Positions 17,272 through 26,200 of a stretch of DNA of 64,000 nt are shown here, piece after piece. The stretch lies in the NCBI GenBank assembly GCA_937958815.1, contig CALGMR010000006.1, positions 186,001 to 250,000 on the forward strand, written 5' to 3'. A program made the position numbers and the translations under genes. Source of the DNA: an uncultured Rhizobiaceae group bacterium (GTDB lineage Bacteria; Pseudomonadota; Alphaproteobacteria; Rhizobiales; Rhizobiaceae). The notes beneath the pieces were generated by a model, which worked only from the letters and a program-made list of their open reading frames with translations, was not told the origin of the DNA and searched no databases. Each line of letters opens with the position of its first letter. Position 1 is the first letter of the stretch.

Positions 17272-18810
17272 TTATAAAAGTTTTTCCAGAAGGTGCCGTT
17301 GTATTTTTCCGGTTGTTGATCGGGGAAGGTTTTTTTCTGTAATGAACCGAATGTCTTTGGGCCTTTTATAATTGGACAGATCGCGTTTGCAGAGTTCTTC
17401 CAAATCTTGTGTTGTCAGCGTGGCATCATTACGCACCACAAAAAGAACAGGAACTTCTCCCCATTTCTTATCGAACGCGCGCACGACGATTGCTTCCAAA
17501 ACGCGCATATCCTTCAAAACGACCTGTTCAATTTCGGCCGGATAGATGTTCTCTCCACCCGACTTGATGAGATATTTTACGCGGTCGACATAGTCGAGTG
17601 TGCCGTTCTCATTGCGCCGCATGACATCGCCCATATGAAACCAACCATTTCTAAAGTCATGGGCGTTGGTTTTATCTGCATTCCAATAGCCGCTGAAAAG
17701 CGTTGGTCCGCGTACAGCCACCTCCCCCGGCTCTCCGTTTGGTACATCATTGTCGTCAGGGTCGAGCAACCGAACTTCACAAAATGCGGATTGGCGTTTT
17801 GAGAGACTCTTCGGCATCACTCCCACATCGATCAATGCGCCGGTTGCAGGCGGCAATCCCGTTTCGGTGGCGCCAAATGTATTGACATAGGGCACACCTA
17901 AAACCTTGGTTACAGCTGCAATATCTTCCTTTGGCACCAAATCAGCCATGGCTCCACAAACGGCTGTATCTTTCACCTTCACTTTGCGCTTCTTGCACAA
18001 CGCTGCAAACTCTCCAACCATACCGGGCATAACCACAAACCACCCGATATGTGCAGTCTCCAAACATTCGATCAAGCGGTCTGGTTGATATCCATCCACG
18101 ACATATACCGTTCCACCCCGCATCAATGTCGCGAGCGCATGATCCATGGACGCCATATGATAAAAGGGTGCCCAAGCCACAAAACCCGCATCATGCTTTA
18201 TGGAAAGCTCGGACGTAAAGCACATGGATCTTGCAATCATTGCTCTGTGAGAAACCAAAGCGCCTTTCGGCAAGCCTGTGGTTCCGCTCGTGTAAAGGAT
18301 CACCAATCCATCTTCTGAACTCCGCCCATCGCCCGGCAAGACAGTTTTCTCCTCTGCCAATTTGGAGAGTTCCGCTTCATATTTGTCGCCCAGAGTGTGA
18401 ACGGGAAGATTTCCAATATTCAGATTTTGCACCTTGGCTTCAAAACCTGGTTGGCAAATGAGCATCTTTGGGTCCACCAAAGTTATACAATGGCGCAATT
18501 CGGCATCGGCCAAACGCCAATTCAGTGCAGCAAGAATGACGCCCAATTTGGCAGCCGCCAATTGCAATTCCACGTATTGAATGCAGTTTCTGGCCAAGAC
18601 AGTTAAGCGGTCTCCCCGCTTTAAACCATGTTGGGTCAAAAAGAGCGCAGTCATGTCTACGCGTTGCCTCAATTGTGCATATGTGAAGCCATATTCTTGG
18701 TCTTGAACCGCGATGGCGTGGGGGGCTTTGTCAGCCGTTGCGGATACCAGATCCCACACAGTGACAACTGACGCGGCTTCTATCGTCTTTGAAACTTGCG
18801 TCGATCCCAT
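17272..18810 (-). CDS. Class I adenylate-forming acyl-CoA synthetase
   Basis: A 512-residue acyl-CoA synthetase, shorter than FadD and nearer to the medium-chain/aryl group. P-loop: ILYTSGTTGLPKGALVSH. A5: NTFGATETGLPPATG. A7/A8: FHMGDVMRRNENGTLDYVDRVKYLIKSGGENIYPAEIE. Catalytic Lys: LPRSTTGKIQRH. The acid is unknown. Neighbouring symporter, steroid-dehydrogenase-like flavoprotein and AraC regulator suggest an exogenous carboxylate, perhaps cyclic. It converges on the IHF-like gene with a 15-bp gap. Confidence 0.88.
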   Translation of the reverse strand: MGSTQVSKTIEAASVVTVWDLVSATADKAPHAIAVQDQEYGFTYAQLRQRVDMTALFLTQHGLKRGDRLTVLARNCIQYVELQLAAAKLGVILAALNWRLADAELRHCITLVDPKMLICQPGFEAKVQNLNIGNLPVHTLGDKYEAELSKLAEEKTVLPGDGRSSEDGLVILYTSGTTGLPKGALVSHRAMIARSMCFTSELSIKHDAGFVAWAPFYHMASMDHALATLMRGGTVYVVDGYQPDRLIECLETAHIGWFVVMPGMVGEFAALCKKRKVKVKDTAVCGAMADLVPKEDIAAVTKVLGVPYVNTFGATETGLPPATGALIDVGVMPKSLSKRQSAFCEVRLLDPDDNDVPNGEPGEVAVRGPTLFSGYWNADKTNAHDFRNGWFHMGDVMRRNENGTLDYVDRVKYLIKSGGENIYPAEIEQVVLKDMRVLEAIVVRAFDKKWGEVPVLFVVRNDATLTTQDLEELCKRDLSNYKRPKDIRFITEKNLPRSTTGKIQRHLLEKLL

Positions 18811-18880
18811 ACTTTCTCACTTCAAGACATTATATAATTCATAGGCTTAGGGCAATGAACTCATCGTCATCACCAAGAAG

Positions 18881-18895
18881 TTAACCATAGGTAAA
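18881..18895. promoter_or_regulatory. Near-consensus CtrA-type box
   Basis: TTAA-CCATAGG-TAAA: one half-site is perfect and the second has one mismatch to TTAA-N7-TTAA. It lies 53 bp upstream of a perfect copy, between the divergent acyl-CoA synthetase and the repeat protein. Confidence 0.4.
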
Positions 18896-18933
18896 GAATA
18901 GGTATCGCCAGATTAACCAATTGTGTTATCTTA

Positions 18934-18948
18934 TTAACGTCTTGTTAA
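18934..18948. promoter_or_regulatory. Perfect CtrA-type box (TTAA-N7-TTAA)
   Basis: TTAACGTCTTGTTAA matches the alphaproteobacterial cell-cycle regulator CtrA consensus exactly. It is 90 bp upstream of the start of the peptidoglycan-binding repeat protein, a sensible place for cell-cycle control of an envelope gene. Short motifs occur by chance, so the paired boxes matter more than either alone. Confidence 0.5.
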
Positions 18949-19037
18949 CGAAACCGATGTGCTCGGCCAAGACAAAAGTTTCGGCACGGTGTGCCTAATT
19001 TTGATGCGTATTAAATAGTCCACATTCGGAGGGATTT

Positions 19038-19979
19038 TTGATGAAGACTTTATTTGGAACAGCTGCTGCCTTTGTTTTGCTTGCAACACCGGCTCTGGCA
19101 CAGCAATTGCCACCAGCCAATGCAAAAGCTGGCGAATGCTATGCCAAGGTTTTGGTCCCAGCCACATATGATGTGACACCAGAACAAGTTTTGGTTCAAC
19201 CCGCCACTTCGGCCTTCAAAAAGACGCCAGCAGTCTATCGCGAAGTTGAGAAGCGTATTCTTGTCGAGGAAGAGAGCTACGAATTGGTTCCAGTTCCTCC
19301 TGTCTACGAACTTGCAACTGAAACTGTGCTCGTACAGCCAGAACAAACCATCAAGACTGTTGTTCCTGCGACCTATAAGACGGAAGAAAAGCAGATTTTG
19401 ATCTCCCCTGCCCGTACCGAATGGAAAGTTGGTCGCGGCGCGCACGAGAAAATCGATGCGGCTACTGGTGAGATCATGTGTTTGGTTGAAGTGCCTGCTG
19501 TTTACAAAACAATTGCAAACACAGTTGTGGACCAGCCTGCTCAAACCAAGGAAGAAGTTATTCCTGCGCGTTATGAGACAGTTGAGCGCAAGGTTATGAA
19601 AACACCTCCAACCACCACTAAGAAGATCATCCCTGCGAAATACAAAACAGTGGTCATCAAGGAGTTGGTTGAACCAGAGAAATTCGAAGTGGTTGAAACA
19701 CCTGCGAAATACTCAACTGTTGAGAAACGCAAGGTGGTTTCGACGGAAGCTGTAAGATGGCGTCAGATTTTGTGTGAAACAAACACAACTGCCGAAATCA
19801 TCACACGCATCCAAACAGCGCTTGTAAACGCTGGGTATAATCTGGGCTTTGAGCCAGATGGCGAGTTGGGACCGGGCACACTTTCAGTTGTTCGTAAATT
19901 CCAGCAAGACAAAGGCCTGCCAACCGGTGGTCTTACCATCAGCACATTGCAAGCTTTGGGTGTAAACACAGGCGTATAA
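19038..19979 (+). CDS. Exported repeat protein with C-terminal peptidoglycan-binding domain
   Basis: A 313-residue exported protein. Residues 1-22 form a Sec signal peptide (FVLLATPALAQ). Residues 40-245 hold eight degenerate repeats of about 20-30 residues with consensus (V/T/I)PAxYxTxExxVLVxP, e.g. VPATYKTEEKQILISP, IPARYETVERKVMKTP and TPAKYSTVEKRKVVST. The last 60 residues are a peptidoglycan-binding type 1 domain (ITRIQTALVNAGYNLGFEPDGELGPGTLSVVRKFQQDKGLP). It should sit in the periplasm, gripping the cell wall through the C-terminus with the repeats extended. Two CtrA-type boxes lie upstream. No enzyme domain was found. Confidence 0.82.
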   Translation: MMKTLFGTAAAFVLLATPALAQQLPPANAKAGECYAKVLVPATYDVTPEQVLVQPATSAFKKTPAVYREVEKRILVEEESYELVPVPPVYELATETVLVQPEQTIKTVVPATYKTEEKQILISPARTEWKVGRGAHEKIDAATGEIMCLVEVPAVYKTIANTVVDQPAQTKEEVIPARYETVERKVMKTPPTTTKKIIPAKYKTVVIKELVEPEKFEVVETPAKYSTVEKRKVVSTEAVRWRQILCETNTTAEIITRIQTALVNAGYNLGFEPDGELGPGTLSVVRKFQQDKGLPTGGLTISTLQALGVNTGV

Positions 19980-20018
19980 GCCTAAGGCTGATATTCAGCC
20001 AAACACAGAAATGTTAAG

Positions 20019-20050
20019 GCCCCTGCTCTTCATTGAGTGGGGGCTTTTTT
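20019..20050 (+). terminator. Rho-independent terminator
   Basis: GCCCCTGCTC and GAGTGGGGGC form a 10-bp stem (two G-U pairs) around TTCATT, followed by six T. It ends the repeat-protein transcript. Confidence 0.85.
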
Positions 20051-20277
20051 ATGTAGAATATGTCGCTGCAAAACCTGACCAATGAGATCGATCTATATCG
20101 ATTCTGCTTGCGACATGACTGCCGCGCCCCTGACACGCGCCGTGCAAGACATCTGCGCAGTTTTGATTTCCTTCATCAGCGGTTATAGGCTTTTCAAATG
20201 CGAATCCATATTCAGCAAAGCCAAAAAATGCCTGCACACCATCTGCCCAGACATATGAAACTTGTCAGGATGAAATC

Positions 20278-21861
20278 TTGAAAACAGAGACAGATGTAGC
20301 AATTGTGGGCGCGGGTCCTGTCGGCACCTTGCTTGCTATTCTACTCGGCCAAAAAGGCAAACGTGTCACACTGATCGAAAAATGGCCCACATCTTACGAC
20401 CGCCCGCGTGCTGTCACGATGGATCATGAAGTCGCCCGTATTTTGGCAACGCTTGGCATCGATAGCGACAATGATCCACTCATCGAATATCACGACGAGC
20501 TTTACTACTGGAAAAATGCAGATCTGGAAGATCTGCAATTGGTCGATTGGAAGAGCGTATCGTCTTCCGGCTGGCGGGTAACTTATTGGTTTAATCAACC
20601 TGAATTAGAAGCGCGGTTGCTCGCCATCGCGGCGAGGCTGCCATGCATCGATATTCTTCGTGGTTGGCAGGTTATGGATCTTGCCCAAGACAATGACAGC
20701 GTCACAGTTTCAATGCAGGAAACGCCCGAAATTGTGGGAGCAAATGGCAAACGACGCAGCATATCTGCAAAATATTGCGTTGGGTGCGACGGCGCCAACA
20801 GTTTCACCCGCGAGACCCTTGGCATCAAAAACGTCGATAAAGGTTATTTCTTTGACTGGCTTATTCTCGACATGATCCCAAAGGGCCAGTACCAAGTTTC
20901 TCCGGCTCAATGGCAGCTCTGTGACCCAAAACGCCCCACAACTATTGTGCCGGGTGGTCCCGGACGCAGACGCTGGGAATTCATGGTGCTTCCAGATGAA
21001 TCATCTGAAGAAATTGCCAAGCCCCAATCCGCGTGGCGGCTCATGGAACCCTGGGGGCTGACACCAGAAAACGCCGAACTTGAACGCAGCGCCGTTTATC
21101 GTTTTCAGGCGCGCTGGGCGCAGAATTGGCGCGTTGGCCGTTGCATGATTGCAGGTGATGCTGCGCACCTTATGCCACCTTTTGCTGGTGCAGGGATGTG
21201 TACGGGGATGCGTGATTCCGTGGCACTTGCCTGGCGTTTGAATGCGATCCTTGATGGAACACTGACCGATGGCGCTTTGGACAGTTACGAAACCGAGCGC
21301 CTGCATCATGCCCGGCACTACATCGATTTCAGTCAGGAATTGGGCAGCATCATTTGTATCGCCGATCCGAAAGAAGCTCAGGAACGGGATGAGCGAATGA
21401 AAGCCGATTTGGCTGCCCGCAATTTCGAGCCTGCATCGGGACACCTCGTTCGCCTCGGCCCGGGTATCTGGTGTTCTGATTGTGCTGGTGCTGGAGAGCT
21501 TTCTACCCAAGGTATCGTCGAGACGGGAACACAAAGAGGCCGTTTCGACCAAGTTGTGGGCACCGGCTGGATGGTCATCGGCTTCGACGCAGATCCCGTC
21601 CCTCATGTAAATGATGCAGCGCGCGAGGTTCTTAGAAAACTCGACGCTCAATTGGTCACAGTCGGGCCAATGGGGTCATCAGCGCCCATTGTTGACTGCG
21701 AAGGAACTTACCAAAAATGGCTGCAAGAAATTGACGCGACCTTCATTGTTCTGCGCCCTGACTTCTACGTCGCCGCCACCGCACATACCGAAGAAACGCT
21801 GAACAACCGAATTCAAGAGCTGGGTGATAAATTGCACCTGCAAACAGTTCAGACGGACTAG
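20278..21861 (+). CDS. FAD-dependent aromatic hydroxylase (MhpA-like)
   Basis: A 527-residue flavin monooxygenase of the class A family, closest in pattern to 3-(3-hydroxyphenyl)propionate hydroxylase. GXGXXG: VAIVGAGPVGTLLAILLGQKG. DG motif: YCVGCDGANSFTRETLGI. GD motif: RCMIAGDAAHLMPPFAGAGMCTGMRD. The C-terminal thioredoxin-like domain is present. The start is a TTG at 20278 with AGGA 7 bases upstream, because the ATG at 20271 hits a stop after three codons. No other mhp genes are adjacent, so the substrate remains open (a hydroxylated phenylpropionate, phenol or similar). Confidence 0.85.
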   Translation: MKTETDVAIVGAGPVGTLLAILLGQKGKRVTLIEKWPTSYDRPRAVTMDHEVARILATLGIDSDNDPLIEYHDELYYWKNADLEDLQLVDWKSVSSSGWRVTYWFNQPELEARLLAIAARLPCIDILRGWQVMDLAQDNDSVTVSMQETPEIVGANGKRRSISAKYCVGCDGANSFTRETLGIKNVDKGYFFDWLILDMIPKGQYQVSPAQWQLCDPKRPTTIVPGGPGRRRWEFMVLPDESSEEIAKPQSAWRLMEPWGLTPENAELERSAVYRFQARWAQNWRVGRCMIAGDAAHLMPPFAGAGMCTGMRDSVALAWRLNAILDGTLTDGALDSYETERLHHARHYIDFSQELGSIICIADPKEAQERDERMKADLAARNFEPASGHLVRLGPGIWCSDCAGAGELSTQGIVETGTQRGRFDQVVGTGWMVIGFDADPVPHVNDAAREVLRKLDAQLVTVGPMGSSAPIVDCEGTYQKWLQEIDATFIVLRPDFYVAATAHTEETLNNRIQELGDKLHLQTVQTD

Positions 21862-22097
21862 TGAAGTTCACCAACTGTTTTATTGCTTACGCAGTACGTG
21901 AAGTAACGCTCCTGGCTGGAAAACTTGATCAGCCAATGACGAGCTCATTTTTAAGCAATTTGGGTTCTGAGCCGTTTGCTCACCATCAACGGTTTCACTC
22001 GCTTTCTTAAATGTATCGATTGTTCCCAATGTTCTGAAATAACAGAACCGCAAACCCGTCTTTCTTCAATAACTGCGCCCTACCCCTGCAAACAAAA
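21862..22097. other. Intergenic region without a recognised gene
   Basis: No convincing coding frame. One small inverted repeat, GTTCTG-AAATAA-CAGAAC at 22031-22048, is the only structure noticed. The region ends in the terminator of the HHH-domain gene. Confidence 0.4.
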
Positions 22098-22129
22098 AAA
22101 GCCGCCGCACATTTTTGTGCGGCGGCTTT
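22098..22129 (-). terminator. Strong terminator of the HHH-domain gene
   Basis: A 13-bp perfect stem (AAAGCCGCCGCAC / GTGCGGCGGCTTT) with a six-base loop. On the minus strand it is followed by a run of seven T. Confidence 0.92.
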
Positions 22130-22156
22130 GAACTTTAAATATCTGAGCAGTCTTGT

Positions 22157-23059
22157 TTAAGACTTGCGGCTGGACTTGATTTGGCCTTTTTCAACACGCT
22201 TGGCGTGAGCGGTCGTTCCACCAGCCGCCAGAGTTTTGGATTCCCCTGCCCAGTTTTCGCGTTCTGGACGGCCTGGGAAGCCAACTGCGTTGCCGAGCCA
22301 AACTAGCTCAGACTTAGACATTTTGGCCACTTGATCGAAATGGTAGATGCCCAATTTGAACATCTTCTTTTCAATCGCGTTTCCAACACCATCAATCAGT
22401 GTCAGGTTGTCGGCCTTGCCACCTCTGGCTTTGCTCAACATGCCTTTTGGCTTGGTGCCCATATCGCCTTTGTCAGCTTTGCCGATACTGCTGCTCACAT
22501 CACCGGACTTCACACGCTTGGCGAATTCCGTTGATCCACCTTTTGCGAGAACCTTCGCCTGCTTGACCCATTCTTCACGCTCGATGCGCCCTGGGAAGGC
22601 AAGAACTTCACCGTAATGGGTTTCGTCCTTTTTCTTCCAAGCGGCAATTTGAGCGAATTGATTGACACCGAGTGCATTCAAACGGCCCTCGTTTTGTGGA
22701 CCAATGCCACGGATCAATTTCAAATTGTCCGGCTTCTTAGGCGTGGTCTTCACCGGAGCAGGTTTAGCAACTTTCGGTTTTGGCTTCGGCTGTGGTTTTA
22801 GCTTAGCCACCACAGGTGCAGCCACTGGTTGCACAGGTTCCACCGGCTTAACAGGAGCTTGTGGCACAGGTGGTTTTGGCACCACAGGTGGTGTTGGTTT
22901 CGCCACGGCGGCTGTTGCCGCTACGGCGCTCACGCCAGCTGCAGCAGGTGCAACAGTTTCAGCTGTCCCAAACAGGCGTCTGAGCAAACAGCCGAGAATG
23001 CACCCAAGAATGAACGCAATCGCGACGAGAAGGATAGTTTGTACAATTAAACTAAACAT
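22157..23059 (-). CDS. Membrane-anchored double helix-hairpin-helix protein
   Basis: A 300-residue protein. One N-terminal transmembrane helix (LIVQTILLVAIAFILGCILGCLL) is followed by an Ala/Pro/Val/Lys-rich linker of about 90 residues. Two copies of a helix-hairpin-helix module come next (NLKLIRGIGPQNEGRLNALG... and NLTLIDGVGNAIEKKMFKLG...), each ending in FPGR-x-ERE-x-W-x-x-x-(A/S)K-x-LA-x-GG-(S/T)T-x-x-AKRV. The same module is known as a C-terminal extension of NuoE in this order, which is why homologues are called complex I 41-kDa-like. A complex I role is not shown. The linker could span the periplasm. It lies downstream of the 33-residue membrane gene and the OmpA gene. Confidence 0.8.
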   Translation of the reverse strand: MFSLIVQTILLVAIAFILGCILGCLLRRLFGTAETVAPAAAGVSAVAATAAVAKPTPPVVPKPPVPQAPVKPVEPVQPVAAPVVAKLKPQPKPKPKVAKPAPVKTTPKKPDNLKLIRGIGPQNEGRLNALGVNQFAQIAAWKKKDETHYGEVLAFPGRIEREEWVKQAKVLAKGGSTEFAKRVKSGDVSSSIGKADKGDMGTKPKGMLSKARGGKADNLTLIDGVGNAIEKKMFKLGIYHFDQVAKMSKSELVWLGNAVGFPGRPERENWAGESKTLAAGGTTAHAKRVEKGQIKSSRKS

Positions 23060-23085
23060 TTGATTTTATACCCTTTTGTAACGCT

Positions 23086-23187
23086 CTAGCTGTGCTGACG
23101 TTTTTCTGAAGTCCACCAACCAACAACAATGCCAATGATGAATGCAATCAATAAAAACCAGATATATTGCTCGATTAAATACCACAT
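23086..23187 (-). CDS. 33-residue single-pass membrane protein
   Basis: A short reading frame starting MWYLIEQYIWFLLIAFIIG and ending KRQHS plus TAG. One strongly hydrophobic helix (about residues 9-25, finishing VVGWW) is followed by a positively charged tail, so the C-terminus should be cytosolic. AAGGGA lies 8 bases before the ATG, a good ribosome site. It fills the gap between the OmpA-like gene and the HHH membrane gene in the same direction, and similar tiny genes occur there in relatives as far as I recall. It could be an assembly partner of either neighbour. Too short for most gene callers. Confidence 0.65.
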   Translation of the reverse strand: MWYLIEQYIWFLLIAFIIGIVVGWWTSEKRQHS

Positions 23188-23262
23188 GGGGCACGTCCCT
23201 TACTTTGAAGTTTGGCTTTGAAGAGCCGGAACAGCGCCGCTTACACGGCGCTGTTGAATGAA

Positions 23263-26200
23263 TTAATTTTCGGAAATGACCTTGAACTCGATACGACGGT
23301 TCTTCGCACGATCCTCAGCATTGTCGTTTGAGGCGATCGGAGATTCTTCCCCGTACCCTTTGGCCACCAGATTGTCGGCACTGGCACCAGACTGGATCAT
23401 ATAAGTGACCACCGCTTGCGCACGCGCTTCACTGAGACCTTGGTTGTAAGAAGCGCTGCCACGTGAATCTGTGTGACCACCGATTTCAACCTTGGCTTTC
23501 GGACACTCTTTCAAGCCAGCTGCCAACTTGTCCAGCAAGCCGTTGCTTTCCTCTTTGATCACCGCGCGAGCTGTGTCGAAGAGGATTTTCTCATCACCAA
23601 ATATTCCGGCGAAATCGACTTCACAAACCGCAGGCTTCACCTCAACAACAGGTTCTGGCTTCGGCTCTGGTTTGGGCTCTGGTTTGGGCTCTGGTTTTGG
23701 CAAAGGATAAGAAATCTGATCGCGGAACTTGTAGTTTCCAGGAAGAGACGCCGCAATTTCATTGCGTATCTTATCAGCCTCAGCTTCAGAACTCGTACGA
23801 CCTTGGATAAATACAGTCTCACCCGTGATCGAACCTCGGCTGTTGTCCAAACGATCTACGCCAGACACAAGTGCGGCAACAGCATTTCCAAACTCGGCTG
23901 GAGCACCGCCACCAACGCGCTGTTTGTCGTCAACCTCTTTCTCAAGAACCGCTTGTGTTGCAGCAACATTGGTGTTGCCCAAGCCACGGTTTGGAACGAA
24001 ACCTGACAATTCGGCTTTTTCATCGCCCTTCACAATCGCCCATGTGAATGGATTGATTGTTGGAGGTGTGATGTCGCGCTGGACCCATCTCGCACCAGCC
24101 ACAGGAGCTTTTGCTGCTTGGGCAATGGCCATTTCATGGTCGTTGACTGAGTTAGAGAAACCAACCACGCCAACTGTATCATCTGAAATGTTCACTGTAC
24201 CGCTCTTCATCTTATTCAAAAGACCAAGACCGTTGCGTGTGTTGGACAAGAAGCCTTTTGGCGCTCCTGTTACAATCACTTGCTCGTCAATTACTGTTGC
24301 ACCCGGGTTCAACGTCTGAGCACCACGCGCGATTGCTGATTTGGCTTTCGCGTTTGGAACCATGCCTGACACGGTGACCTCATTGCCATTTTTGCGGGCA
24401 GTCCAAACATATGGACCATCTGCGGCAGGTGGAGTGATGTCGGCTTGTGCGAGTTTCGCAGAACCCGGCAAGTCACCCTGTACATAATTAAGTGCAGTAG
24501 GGTAATCAGCAGGCGTGTTCGCAACACCGTTCACAGTGAGATCTGTGTTTGAAAGTGACACATCACCTTTGGAGAACCTTGGAAGCACCGCGATTGCACC
24601 TTTGGAGGCCATCTCAAATTGCGCAGGCGCACCCGCAGCAATCTGCATGTTGTCGACCACAGTTGCAGCTGGCAGTTTGGCTTCCGCTTCCGCAACCAAT
24701 TTTGCACGGGTGGCGTTGTCAGGAACAAATCCTGCAAGCGTGACTGTTTTACCATCGTAGTCAGCATTCCAGTTGTATGGAGATACCGATGGCGGAACAA
24801 TGTTTTCACTCGCAAGCGTCATGCCCGCTGGCAGATCGCCAGCAACTGCACTTTTCGCCGCTGTGAATTTCGGACTGTCCAGCGCAACACCACGGATTGA
24901 CAAAGCACTGTTGGTCAAAAGAACGTCACCGCTAGAAAAACGGTTGAGCTGGTTGGAACTGAACCGAGCAGCATCCACAAAACCTTCCGGAGCGCCATTG
25001 GCAATTTGCATGCCGTCGGTAATTGCCACATCAGGAAGTGCTTTCTTTACAGCTGACAAAATAGAAGTCCGTGCTTCGTCGTTAGGCACGTAACCGCCCA
25101 ACTCAACTTGTGACCCGTTGTAATTTGCATTCCACTGATAAGGCGACACTGTTGAAGCAACAATGTCTTCACTGGCCAGCTTCATACCTGCAGGCAATTC
25201 GCCGGCAACGGCAGCCTTTGCAGTTGTGTAATTTTCACTGTCAAGCGCCACGCCCTTTACAGACAAATCAAGGTCTGAAAGCTGAGCGGAACCACTGGAG
25301 AAGCGTTTCAACTGCTCGACACCGAATGATGTTGCGCCAGAAAAGGACGCAGGCGCACCAGCCGCAATTGCCATATTGTCCTCAATAGACGCTTCAGGCA
25401 AAGCCGCTTTTACAGCATCATTGATAGAAGCACGCACACCTGAATCTGGCACGTAGCCATTCAGCACCACAGCCTTTCCGTCGTAATCAGCTCCCCATGT
25501 GTATGGTGTGATGGTCGCTGGAACGATGCGCTCTGACGACAAGCTCATAGAAGCTGGCAGTGCAGAAGCAACCGCAGATTTACCCGCTTGATAGCTCGCT
25601 GAATCTTTGGCAACGCCTTCAACGGTCAATCCCAAATCGGCAAGGCCCACATAGCCGCTTGAAAATCTTGGCAGTTGTTCCAGAGCAAAATCGGTAGCTG
25701 GTGCAAACGTTGCCGGTGCACCTGCAGCAATCTGCATAGAGTCCACGATTTCAGCGCCGCCCAATACAGCCCCCGCTTTGGCTACAACAGAGTCGCGTGT
25801 CGCACTATCTGGCACATAACCGGAAAGGCTGACTTTATCGCCATTGTATTCAGCCTTCCACGTGTAAGGCGTGATCGTTGCTGGCTTGATGTCGCTGTTG
25901 GCCAATACAAGTCCTGCTGGCAAAGCAGCACCAACCGCGCCCAATGCCGTTGTGTAATTGGATGTCGAATTGGCAACACCCGCGACCGTCAAATCAAGGT
26001 CCGAAAGACCAACGTTACCGCTGGTGAAACGGGGCAATTGCTGCACAGCAAATCCAGCTGCGCTCTCAAAACCCTCTGGCTGGCCAGAAGCAAGTTTCTG
26101 CTCGTCAATGATCTCAGCATTTGGCAAAGCCGATTTTGTTGATGCAATGATTGACTGACGCACATCCTCAGAAGGCACGAAACCAGCCAATTTGACTTGT

